The notes under the pieces were generated by a model that had not been told where the DNA came from, made no database searches, and saw nothing but the letters and a program-made list of their open reading frames with translations. Of a stretch of 64,000 nucleotides of DNA, positions 16,120 to 27,121 are shown piece by piece. The position numbers and the translations under genes are program-made. The stretch is from positions 197,456 through 261,455 of the forward strand of contig CAJNOJ010000072.1 in assembly GCA_905250025.1 (NCBI GenBank). Direction: 5' to 3'. Origin of the DNA: Adineta ricciae (Eukaryota; Rotifera; Eurotatoria; Adinetida; Adinetidae). Each line of letters opens with the position of its first letter. Position 1 is the first letter of the stretch.

Positions 16120-17084
16120 TTGTGTACATATATTCTGCGTTTTGTTTGCCTTTCTTATTTGACAATCCACTCAATGAAATTGATTTTTATTCGCAATATC
16201 GTCCCACTCGTTTAATTTTGTGCAAAATTTGACTGACGAACAACAAAATTAAATACTTCCGTCTCAACTTCAGAATGACAATAATCATATCGTTTTCTTT
16301 TCTTATCTTTGTACATCTAAGCCATTCGCAAAAAAAAACGTAACAAAAAATATAAATTCATGTCTATGTGCGTCTGAATGTATGTGTGTCTTTTCTTCTT
16401 TCTCTCTTTACTTTTTGATATATATATACATATACATGAATGTGTATACATGTGCACCTTCGTAGTTTGATACATTTCTCATTTGTTTGTTTCTTGTTGT
16501 TTTTTTTTGAATGTGAAAATCAATGAATCAAAACGAGGTAAAAACATCGACATGGAATCTTTTTCCTTGTGTCTTTTGTTACCACTAAACACACTTTAGT
16601 AACGTAATAATAAACTATGCAACTGATATCAGATTGAATGATTAGTATTCATCAAACATTGTAACCTTTTATATGATTGAATGAACGATGAATGCCATCG
16701 AAAAATGCTATGAAAACTTTGTTGACTATACATATTGATTTTTATCGGAATCGTTCGGGTTAATTAACGAAAGACTACTGTCGATAATGCTTGTAATTAT
16801 AGTATGTGGAATGTTTATTGATAATTTTGACATTTGTATATAAATGTTCTGCTTGTTTGGCAATGTTACGAAAGATCAATGAGAATGTTCAAAGGAATTC
16901 AGACCGTCAGGGATCCGTTCGATTAGATTTCGTTTTTTTTTCTACGTTTTATGTTCGAGAGAATGAGAATGAAGCATACGGAATCGATTTGTGTTTATTG
17001 GCTAGTAAGATTGATAAGAAAACGTATTTTAGATTAGAATCAAAGGAGGCCTTCCTCGATTATTACATTCACTGAGGCAACAAC
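16120..17084. other. Intergenic / kinase 3' UTR
   Basis: AT-rich with a TA/CA-type simple stretch at 16418-16450. No supportable gene; an open frame at 16806-17075 lacks protein-like character. Confidence 0.5.
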
Positions 17085-18425
17085 ATGAATCGATCGAATA
17101 TCTATAATGTAATTCATATAAGTTTTTCATTCGTTTTGATATTTATGTCGTTTGGTGTAACACAATTATTTCAAACGTCATCTGACCACGCAAAAGATGG
17201 AGCATTTGCAGTCGGAATTATCTACATTGTGTTTTGTTCGACAAACTTAGCCCTTTCCTCGCATCTGACTCATCTATTAGGTATACGTTTGACATTGATT
17301 GTGTCTAGCCTGACATACGTATTTTTCATCGCTGCTAATATTAAATACTATCCATGGATGCTGTACACTTCATCATTCTTACTCGGTCTTGGTGCTGCAT
17401 TATTTTGGACTGCACAAGGTGTGTATGTAACACTAGCAACGAATGAACATGAGCAAGTAAATGGTTTAGCTCCATCGTCAACACGAGGTTTTATTAATGG
17501 AGTCTTTTTGGGCCTGTTTTATCTACATCAAACACTGGGCAACCTACTGATGTCCTTTCTGTTTTATTCGAAGTTATCGCAATGGATTATTTTCGCCATC
17601 ATGACAGCTATTGCTGGATTAGGAACCTTTAGTTTAATTTGCCTTCGGCCAATGAGAATGCCTAAAAACACAGGTTTTACCTTTATTTATATCGATTTTA
17701 TAACAGAAATGCTATTTTTGCACTTAGATCAACGGTCGGTTTTATCACGGCTAACTATACTTTGGGACTTGCCATTTGTGTTACTTGTACCATCGATTTC
17801 TTACCTTGGTTTATCCCAAGGATTTATCTATGCTGCAATTCCACCATTGATTATTGATAATAGTAGAAAATTTCTTATCTTTGCTTTCTATGGAATAGTC
17901 ACTGCTGTTTGCTCGATCGTGTTCGGCAGATTGAGTGATTCGCGTATACGTCGCTTGGACGTTTTCATTCTAGGTGCATTTTCTCATACGGTTATTTATG
18001 CACTTTTATTAACTAAGTGGAAGCCACCATTGGATCAAACACGCATCGAGATATTTATCATCATAGTCGCTGGTCTAGCAGTCGGAGATAGCTTATTTAC
18101 GTCCCAACTATTTTCGACACTTGCCGTCTTTTATGGATTCACTCGACCTGCAGATGCATTTGCATCGTTGAGAATATTTCAATCAGCTGGTACGGCATTG
18201 ATATATGTGACTCAAGCATATATTTCAATTCAAATTCAATTGTTCGGTTTAATCACTCTTGCGTCACTAGCAGTTGTTACACTTATCTATGAACATTATG
18301 GAGTCAAATCTTTAGACACGGGAAAAACAAATATGGAAGTACAAGGACCAAGTATTACGTTATCAAATATGAAAATAGACGATGGTTTACCATTGAATAT
18401 TTCAACGAATACTACTGTGTTGTAG
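17085..18425 (+). CDS. UNC-93-like major facilitator protein
   Basis: A single-exon gene for a 446-residue polytopic membrane protein with about 11-12 hydrophobic segments. It has the features of the UNC-93 branch of the major facilitator superfamily: an N-terminal half with SSHLTHLLGIRLTLIVSS, then LGLGAALFWTAQGVY, the most conserved UNC93 signature (G-x-x-A-x-x-W-x-x-Q-G), and a later VFGRLSDSRIRR loop. Family members include potassium-channel-associated UNC-93 in worms, MFSD11 and the TLR chaperone UNC93B1. The substrate is unknown. Lack of introns is unusual for this window and could reflect retroposition. Start is the first ATG ahead of TM1. Confidence 0.85.
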   Translation: MNRSNIYNVIHISFSFVLIFMSFGVTQLFQTSSDHAKDGAFAVGIIYIVFCSTNLALSSHLTHLLGIRLTLIVSSLTYVFFIAANIKYYPWMLYTSSFLLGLGAALFWTAQGVYVTLATNEHEQVNGLAPSSTRGFINGVFLGLFYLHQTLGNLLMSFLFYSKLSQWIIFAIMTAIAGLGTFSLICLRPMRMPKNTGFTFIYIDFITEMLFLHLDQRSVLSRLTILWDLPFVLLVPSISYLGLSQGFIYAAIPPLIIDNSRKFLIFAFYGIVTAVCSIVFGRLSDSRIRRLDVFILGAFSHTVIYALLLTKWKPPLDQTRIEIFIIIVAGLAVGDSLFTSQLFSTLAVFYGFTRPADAFASLRIFQSAGTALIYVTQAYISIQIQLFGLITLASLAVVTLIYEHYGVKSLDTGKTNMEVQGPSITLSNMKIDDGLPLNISTNTTVL

Positions 18426-19121
18426 CATCACGAGAATGGTACTTACATGTATTGTGATTATATCAAAAGAAGAAAGCGAAGATGAAAGAAGACAAAAAGT
18501 TTACTTTGACTGCTTAATTCAATATAATCGACATCAAAAGTAGTCTAAGTAATATATCGAGTTAATGAAAGATTAGTACCGGCAACTATCTGACAGTTTT
18601 CTCTTACGAACAGGGAAAAATACGTTTCTTTTTTTAAATTTCTTTACTCAATTGTCGACATGCTCGAACAATACCACCCCAAAACGGGCATTATTCAATT
18701 AACTCTACCTGTGGACAAATGATCGCTAGCCATTTGATTCAGATATCGAAAGAGGTACAACATGCAATAGGATATTCAACGCACTGAGTCTTGTTATTTC
18801 AGCAAAATGTTCTAAGAAATTCATTCTTTCGTTGTCAGTCAGTTCGATTGAGAAACATTATTCATAGCTATGACATATTGGTCACCATACGTGAAGCGAT
18901 TCATATGACAGGGAATCGTATCAATGAAATCCATATATATCTAAGAAACGAGAGAAAGAAAAATGACAGCAATGCACAATCACCCTGGACAGGTTGAACT
19001 AATCAACGGTCAAATACATAAATGAATAGGTAGATGGAAATTACTCTGCACTAAGGCTTAGTTTTCTGCCGTCATCACGATGTATGATTTCATATAAGTA
19101 TACGAACACTTCTAACGGCAT
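18426..19121. other. Intergenic between convergent genes
   Basis: About 700 bp with no supportable gene; it ends where the inverted fucosidase repeat begins. Confidence 0.5.
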
Positions 19122-19626
19122 CATGAACCTATAATCACTTGCGAGACCACAGAAACAGCTATTGCCATTCTTTGTATCTATTTTATTTTCGACATCAGTA
19201 CGAAAAAAATCAAATGATGAACATCAAAATCATAATCATGTATAAAATATGAAAGTTCAATTACACAAATGAACTGTAAATGCTTTGATCACTGGTGTGT
19301 CCACGGATTTGGTTATGTTCAGTCGGACACCGTTTACTAACTGTGCTCCAATTGACCAGATATCAATTTTCTTGTTTCCGACACTGGTACCTTTTACCAC
19401 GGTGATCCATTGATCAGAATGTGTTGCATTAACTAGTTGTATGTCGACAGTGTAAGCTCGAATGACTTGTCCATTTGTTTGATCTTCTTGAATGACTGAG
19501 CGATCGACGGTGACAGGTGTTGCATCGAATCGTAGGATGTGAAGCGAGGAGTCTTGGACGATGAGCTGTTGTGTAGGTGTGACTGAGGTACCATAGCAGG
19601 AACGAATGAAATCACCGAGTTCTTTA
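19122..19626. repeat. Inverted near-identical repeat, arm 2
   Basis: Reverse complement of 1640-2143, covering the 3' end of fucosidase copy 2, its stop codon and about 135 bp of 3' flank. Similarity stops abruptly at 19122. Confidence 0.85.
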
Positions 19627-20958
19627 TAACGACGTGCATGGTTTATTGGAATCAGACCGGTGCGATCAGGAGCAAGGTCTAACATAAGGATACAGTTTCG
19701 GCCAACAGTTGAATGATAAGCGTCTATCATTTCGGCAAGCGAGCGTAATGTCATATTCGTCTACAAAAGAAAAGAGATTATTTTTGAAGAACATCTCTCT
19801 CACTCTACAATACCCAGAACCATCGATCGTGATCTTGAAGTGTCGTATCACATTCTGCAGGACAAAAGATTGGACTATCAGGATCACCGCCATCGTTAGT
19901 TACACCCGTTGACCAGTTTGGATCAGGTGCAATGCCCATTTCCGTGCCAATCCACCGAGCAGGATTTGTCGAAACACCATAGCCATTGAAAGCAATCGCC
20001 TGAGGTTGAAGTTCAGCCAATAAGGCAGTAATTGGCTCTTTCAAACTCTCTGTATATCTGGTAACCATGCATAGAAAGAAGAAAGTGAATATGAAGAAGC
20101 CTGAAAAGAACTCACCCTCCATCAAACCAAATTTCCTCTAATCTCTCATATCTAGTCCAGATTTCTCTTAACTGTTGCAAAACAATAGAATCATACGTTT
20201 GCTGAGTTACGTTGAGTTGTCCGGGTTCCAGTGACCGATTTTGAACCTTTGTTGCAACGCATGATGTTAATAGGAAAATCAAAAGTCTCGTAACATACCA
20301 TACCACTCTGCACGTTAAGATAGTTATTTGATACTACCGAATAATAGAATCCGGTTCGGATTTGTCGCTTTTCACAACTGTCGACAAATTCTTTCAATAC
20401 ATCTCTGCCCTTCATTGGTGAATAGTCAATTGTATAATTATACGGTACGATTTCACCAGATGGGTTTAAGGGAAACTTTACATCAGTAGGTGCCATAAGA
20501 AAACCAGATCCATGCTATAAATATAGATTAATAGATACAAAAGCTGTTCTTCCGTATATCCTACTTTAGCCACCAGTACAGCATACTGGGCACCAAAATC
20601 GATCATTGTTTGTACCCAGTTATCCGTATTCAATAAATATGGATCAAACAATGAAGAACTTGGAATATTTCGCAATTCAAACCCATCAGCAAAGAATGTT
20701 TCCAAGTTAAAATGAATAAGAACACCTAACTCTTGTGCTTGCCACTGAAGTTGTTCCGGTGCTAAGAAAAGAAAGGACGATAGCAATACAAACACTTCTG
20801 CACATAGGATTACTTGGTAATGCAATGCGAACACCAGTTTTTGGTGATATACGGTATTTTCCGAATGCAGACGAAAGTAATCGTCGATGGTGCCGAATTG
20901 AAAGACTCTGACATACCAAGGCGAATAAAAATAGCAACAGAGTAGCACAAGTCTTCAT
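19257..20958 (-). CDS. Alpha-L-fucosidase, GH29 (copy 2, inverted)
   Basis: Second intact GH29 fucosidase with the same six-exon structure as copy 1, about 490 residues. The signal peptide (MKTCATLLLFLFALVCQSLS) differs from copy 1. The motifs are conserved: HFN, KHGSGF in place of KHACGF, and EIWFDGG with the nucleophile Asp. Exons 2-4 are clearly diverged from copy 1 at protein level. Exon 5 (TNPARWIGTEMGIAPDPNWS region) and the region after residue ~375 are almost identical, while the start of exon 6 is diverged again (TLRSLAEMIDAYHS against TLRPLSELIQVYHE). No frameshift or stop was seen, so both genes look functional. The gene points toward copy 1. Confidence 0.92.
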
Positions 20959-21487
20959 AATTATCTAAAACTAAATGTTGACGATCCCTTTATTATCATC
21001 GGGTAAACAGAGACTTGATTAAATTTTGTTCCTATCTCATCAAACATCAGTCGCTAGTTTGTTTTTATCTCGACACAAAAAGTACTTTATTCAATTCCCG
21101 TTGGTTGTTACCATAGAAAGCTCAAAGAACATGGAAGAAAAATTTTTTCTCATCAATATTTTCCCTTTGACGATATGCATGACAAAACAGTAGAATACAA
21201 CATTACAACTAACCACATGTATTCATTCACTTGTGATGAATCACCTGCGCACAGTGCAAATCAGACTTTAGGGTAGCCTTCTCCTTCGCACAATTTAGAG
21301 CTGAATAAAGTTTTTCAAAAACGTTTTATTTGAATAAAAATCTCTGAGACACAACAGCACATCAAATGAATATATATTGAGAATAAAAGATGATATTCTA
21401 AATCAAATAAAAGCTGAGATTAGATATATTCTACAACTACAAAAGTTAAAGTATCCAATGTATTGCTATTCACAAGAAAATAAGCCT
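20959..21487. other. Intergenic: fucosidase promoter side / coiled-coil 3' end
   Basis: No gene seen. It includes the upstream region of fucosidase copy 2 and the 3' UTR of the coiled-coil gene; both lie on the minus strand. Confidence 0.5.
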
Positions 21488-24400
21488 TTATTTATCAGTA
21501 ACTTTGTTCGACAGTTGAACTTTGGCAGTGTGTAACTCTCGTTTGACAGAATCGATCATAGTTTGAAATCTAAACATAAGCATATCGATAAGGTTTGATT
21601 CGCTAATGAAAATACACTTGACATTCATAGCAATATGATATGCTACAACAAATTCATGTTTACAACAATAAGCAAAGCTTCGTCAAAAAGAAACGGATTT
21701 TTACTTTAAAAATTTCCTAGAAAATATACGAATGTCGTTTAGAACAAGTGACAAAACACCGTCATCAGCCAACTAGAGAGCTAACATCTGTCGTCATATC
21801 GCTTCTCACTGTCAGTAGCAGACGCTACTTTTTTAACTATTCAAAGTCAAAATCTTACTGTCGGTATCGATCATTGATACGATCTTTTTCGTCCTAAATC
21901 AAAATCCATCGAGAAAGGTTACAAAACGCATGAATAGTAACATGTTACCTCAGTTAACGCCCGTCGTTTATCATATTCGATTTGTAGATCATTGTTTTGC
22001 AATTGTTTTGCACGTTCTAATTCTTTTAATGAATGTCCCTCTACTCTTGATAATTGACTCTATTTTGAAACATAAAAATTGAGATTATTTCGAAATCTTT
22101 TCGTTGAATTTACTTGTAACACTCGCATTCTGTCCGATGCTTCACGTTCAAAATCTTTCTGATCTATAAATATGAAATATTCTCTATTGAATCGTCTGAA
22201 GATCTTGACAAATGTCTTTTACTGTGTTTTTCACGCGCTAAATCATCGATGATAACTTCTCGTTTGGCTAATTCAGCGGCGAAATATTTTCGATCGGCTT
22301 CGCCATCTAGTAACGCATTGTTTAAATCATGACGAAGTTTATTTTCATGTTGTTGACGGATCTCTAACTCTTGTTTGAGCCAAGCAAGACGAGCCTTGAG
22401 TAACAATCGTTTCATACACATAAGCAAAACTTTCTTTTGTTTATTTATCCTTACCTTCACTTTAGTTAACCATGTTTCAACATCGTCACGGATACCTGAT
22501 GGTGAGTCAATAATAAATGGTTCATCTGAATCAGTTGACAAGCATTCAGTACAGTAGGTGATATCATTATAAACGGTGTGTAATGAATGCTATAGAGAAG
22601 AAAATCAATGAATGAATAGAAAAGATGAACCTTCAGTTTTACTTGATAATCTTTTTCTTTTCGAATATTTTGATTTTTTTCATTGGCTGCTTCAACTGTT
22701 AACTTCGTAATTCTAAATAAATAAAAGAATTTATGCAATTGTAGAGAATCTTGTCGATGTACCTCGATTCTAATTCATCCAATGTTCGTGTCTAAATAAA
22801 AGAATTTTGTATAGAGAGAAATATTTGGAAGAATTCGATCGTGCCTTTTCTCGTAATTCTCGAGAGAGATTATCAATAGTGTACTGTGCTTGTGTCGCTT
22901 CATCTTCATATTTCATTGCTTTCTCTTGGAGTCTTTCTAAATCTTTTTTATTTTCACTTTCATGTCGTTGGTAAATTCCAATCCGAGCCTTTTCATCAGA
23001 TAATTGTAACTAAACAGGAAAGAAATTGGTTAGAAGACTGTCGTTTCCTTGGAGATAACTTGTACTTTCAATGTTTCGATTTTATTCTCGTATTCAACTT
23101 GAAATGATTTCATTCCGCGTGTGTATTCCATTTTCGATGTATCTAGTTTTCTCTAGCATGGCAAAGTGGAATAAAAACGAAGGTTTCGTTCCATACGGTC
23201 AGTTACCTTCAGCTCATCGTAATCGCTTTCAATAGAAGCAAGTTTTGTCTGAAATTTCGTCTTCTCCTTGAAAAACAAAGACAATAATCAAAAGAACCAA
23301 AACAAACACTGGAATAATTTACGTCATTCAATGTTTTGGAAATCGAATGGTATTGGATCGATAGAGAATCTCGTTCAAATTCGACTTCTTTGATTTTTTG
23401 TAGGAAATCCTAGATAGAAAGAATTTTTTACTTGAACTCCATTTTCCAGAAGGATTATACCATTCGTTCATTTTCTAATTCGATGATGTGTTGCTGAAAT
23501 TGAGAACGCGAAGTATTCATTGCTTCTATATCTTGCTAAAAGAGATAAAACAGGAGAGTTAACGCAGAGAAGGAGAGGATATTTGAAGTACCTCAGCTTG
23601 TTTAAGTTTAGACTCGAGGTTACTTCGATGATTGAGCTCATCTTGTAATAACTGTTGACTGTGTTGTTTCTCCTTTTCAAGTTGAGAATGCCGTTGACGA
23701 TAAGTCGACAGTTGATGCTCAAGCTAAAGAAAAGACTTAAGCGTTGCCATTTGAAATAAATAGAATCAACACTTACCTCATTGATAGTACTTTTAAATGT
23801 CGAGATTTCCGTTTCATGAGAAGATCGTAATATCCGAAATTGATTCGCCTGACAATCAAGACAGTTTTCTTTAAAACGCACCTTTGTTTACGTGACTTAC
23901 ATCATTTTCATTACGCTTAAAATGCTCCTCTAATCGATTTTGTGTTGCCTAAAACAAATACAAGGTTTAAGTTTCGAAAAAAGAAAAACCAAAAAACTCG
24001 TCAATCTATGTTTATCTTTATACAATATGGACATGATAAATGAATTCGTATAATAGCATCTATCGACATGAGAGTGCTTGAATCTCTCATATGTCACTTG
24101 AAAAAGTACAGTCTACTGACATGATTGCAACTCGAAATAGGTTATCTAATCAGGAGCAATGGTGTCGAAATTGATTGAAATTTTGCCATACCTGAGCTTC
24201 GTTCAGATCAAATTCGAGCTTTGCGACTTGTTCACGGAGAGAAATATTTTGTGTTTTCGTAGTTTCCATATCTTTGACTAACTGTTCATTGCGTTCCAAG
24301 ACTTGTGTGGAACCAAATTTGTGTCGGTCGACATCTTTTTCTAGTTTTTTAACTTTGGCTTTCCATCTAAACATGTGAAGAATGCATGGAGTACAAGGAA

Positions 24401-26572
24401 GAGTTCGCAACGAACTGTTTGACAGTTTCTTGTGCTTGAATTTTAAATTCATCACGTTTTTGCTCCGAATCGGCTAATTGTTTTTGACAATCAACAGATT
24501 CTTGGGCATAACGTTCAGCTTCCTGAGTCATTTCTTCTAATTTTTCCAAAGCGAGTGTTAAATCACGTTGTAATTTCGTATTTTGTCGTTCAAAAGTATC
24601 ACAGTTATCAGTAATTTCTTTCAATTCAAGTAAAGTTTTAGCGACAAGTTTATCCTTTTCATCACATTTTTTTACTAAAATCTATGAAAGAAAGGAATCA
24701 AATCAGAATTCATTCATCAAATAGAAAATGTTCTTATTTACTTCTAAATGATCTGAGAGTTGTTCACGTTGACGTTCACTTTTCTCCAATTCTTTCTTGA
24801 ACGTCACTAATTCATTCAACGTAGCAGATTTTGAGAACATCATTTGCTGTTGAAGTAGAAAATCATGTTGACGATCAGGCTCTATACAAACAGCAACTCC
24901 ATCGATAATCCCAGTAAATATTCAATGCAAACCTGTTCTTCTTCGTCGATCTGTTGCTAACAGCAGTTCATCATCTCTCGGATATTTATCACGATCGAAT
25001 TCACTTTTCATTAATTGATCTTTCAATTGCGTTACCTACGAAGAGATATTGAAAATAACTTCGTAATTTAAAAATCGAAGTAAAAAAAACTACGCTGCAT
25101 GAAAAACTAAAACTATATTAAGTTTTTATTTATCCTAGGATGATAAATCCAACATACACTTTCTCGGATGGACTTTGCGCACTCCATGAGAGTGGCTGAA
25201 TTCTAGAATGTATGTTTTATCAAACGAAAAGAAAGGATCGGCATTGCTTTCGATATAATTACCTGTTGTGCTAAGAGAGTTTTATTTAGTTCACTCTCTT
25301 CTAACTGTCGTTTCGTGCTGAGTAATTGAGATTCATACTGAAAGAGACATCGATACGAAAAATTCCAGGAGTTGAAGTCAACTACCATCTGTTTATTGGA
25401 TTCGGCAAGTAGAAGACGAGCTTGAAAGATTTTGTCTTCTTCATTAAGTGTTGGTGTTGTTAATTTACGTTGTAATTGAAGTTCGTTAACCAATGCACGG
25501 ACGTCGCCTTGCTGTTGTTGATCTTTATCACGCTTGATTTCACGTTCAATTTCTTGTAAACGACGATCCAAACGAGATTGGACAATCTAAAAACATCATT
25601 CCTTATTACATCACAATGTCATATAGTCGAGGTCATAGACAGATCAGAAAAAAACATGAAGAAATGATCACATATCTATTAGTTGAAGTATTCTAGATTC
25701 GAAACCATCTCTTTGACATGATTTTCATGTGCGTGACTATGTGTCTGTTGTACTGTTGCATGAATTTAAAGCCTTTTCTCTCTTTGTTCGGTGGATTATG
25801 GAATATGATGCAATTGAAAGGGAATATGCTCTTACCTCTTCCACTAATGGATCGTTTCTGGCTAAAAATGAATCATTGACTTCTTCATCATCACTATCAT
25901 GTCTAAAGAATAAATGAAACTAGAGTCGAACACGATGATTTCACTTTTTGTTTTCTTACATATGTGGCGCTTCTCTTTGATGTTTGGATGATGTTGCTTT
26001 ACTAAGTTCGTGTTTTAGTCGACCGTGTTCGGTTGATAATGATTGTATGTCCTGATTGAGATTCTGTAGAGATCGTCCATGAACATCATCGTTGAATCGG
26101 ACACCTTTACTACTGCTACTTCGTTGATGACTTGACGACGATGCACGTCGTGAACTCGTTGCTACTGATTCGTGATCAAAATCTAATCGGTCAGTTTTCA
26201 AAAGATTCCAATTTAGAAAAGATTTTCCTACGAGAGTCATTGCTTGTCAAAACCCCATCATTCGTTGTACCATTATTTCGAAACTAATTGACACGGAAAG
26301 ATGAATGTTATAGGTCATAAGCGAATGAATCGATTTACCGTATCTAACAGAGATGTCGATGCTGGTTGTTGAATTTGTTTTAACAATTCGAAATTTTGCT
26401 GAGCATGTCGTAGATTATTTTCAGTATTCTAAATTACAAATGAATGAACACTATTTTCCCAACTTTCTTTCTTTCCCAGCCGAATTACAATTAGAGCGGT
26501 ATTCAAGTGACGAATTTTTTCTGTTGATTCCAAATTCACATTTGGCAGTTGCCGTTTTGATGATGAACTCAT
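21488..26572 (-). CDS. Large coiled-coil protein, centrosome/rootlet type
   Basis: Roughly two dozen short exons on the minus strand, most separated by 50-70-bp introns, encoding about 1,100 residues. The start is an 84-nt exon (26572-26489, MSSSSKRQLPNVNLESTEKI) that joins in frame to NTENNLRHAQQNFE. The last exon, 21569-21488, ends HTAKVQLSNKVTDK. After a Ser/Arg-rich segment (about residues 90-130) nearly everything is heptad-like coiled coil rich in Gln, Glu, Lys and Leu, e.g. RLQEIEREIKRDKDQQQQG, KLEKDVDRHKFGSTQVLERN and YAQESVDCQKQLADSEQKR. It resembles long centrosomal or ciliary coiled-coil proteins such as rootletin/CROCC, but coiled coils mimic each other and I cannot name it. Exon boundaries in the middle are approximate. 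Confidence 0.75.
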
Positions 26573-27121
26573 GTCGTCTGCCTAGTTTTAATCTTTATCG
26601 ATCAATGGTTCATACATTCCTCACATTTTACAGTAACTTAGTGATATTCTTCATCATCCTCATTACCTTTGATCAACTGAAATTCCATTTTTTCACTCAA
26701 TTTCAGCGGAAAACTTCGTTTTCACGAGAAAATTTTCATTTGGCGAAGAAACAAATTATTTAAATAAAATCGATAGATGTCGTTCTTTTTCCAATCTAAT
26801 TGGTTTTTAACTAATCGAAAAGGAAAAAATAGGATGGATGGATGGTAAGCAAGCAAACACACATACAAGAGGAGAGGATTGAATGAATAGTAAGAAAAAC
26901 AACACACTGTTGAGAATCAAACGTGCTTTACATATATTTCCGTCATTGGTTGAAATGGTTTTGCCCCAGAGAGGGAAGGAAAGTTTCTCAATGAAATTTA
27001 TCTATTGCGAAAAATCCAAACATGACGCAGTATCATAATATTACCTATTTCCGACTCCGATAAACTTGTTTTTGCACTTTAGATTCTTTATTGATTTTAT
27101 TTTTTCACAAGTACTACGTAA
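26573..27121. promoter_or_regulatory. Bidirectional region, coiled-coil gene / TUT
   Basis: About 550 bp between divergent starts. An open frame at 26353-26763 on the plus strand only overlaps the antisense of the coiled-coil 5' exons. No motif recognised. Confidence 0.4.

Noticed and set aside
16806-17075. 89-codon frame upstream of the UNC-93-like gene
   Set aside because: No domain, poor composition, and sits in presumed UTR or spacer.
26353-26763. 136-codon plus-strand frame
   Set aside because: Antisense to the first two exons of the coiled-coil gene and its first intron.
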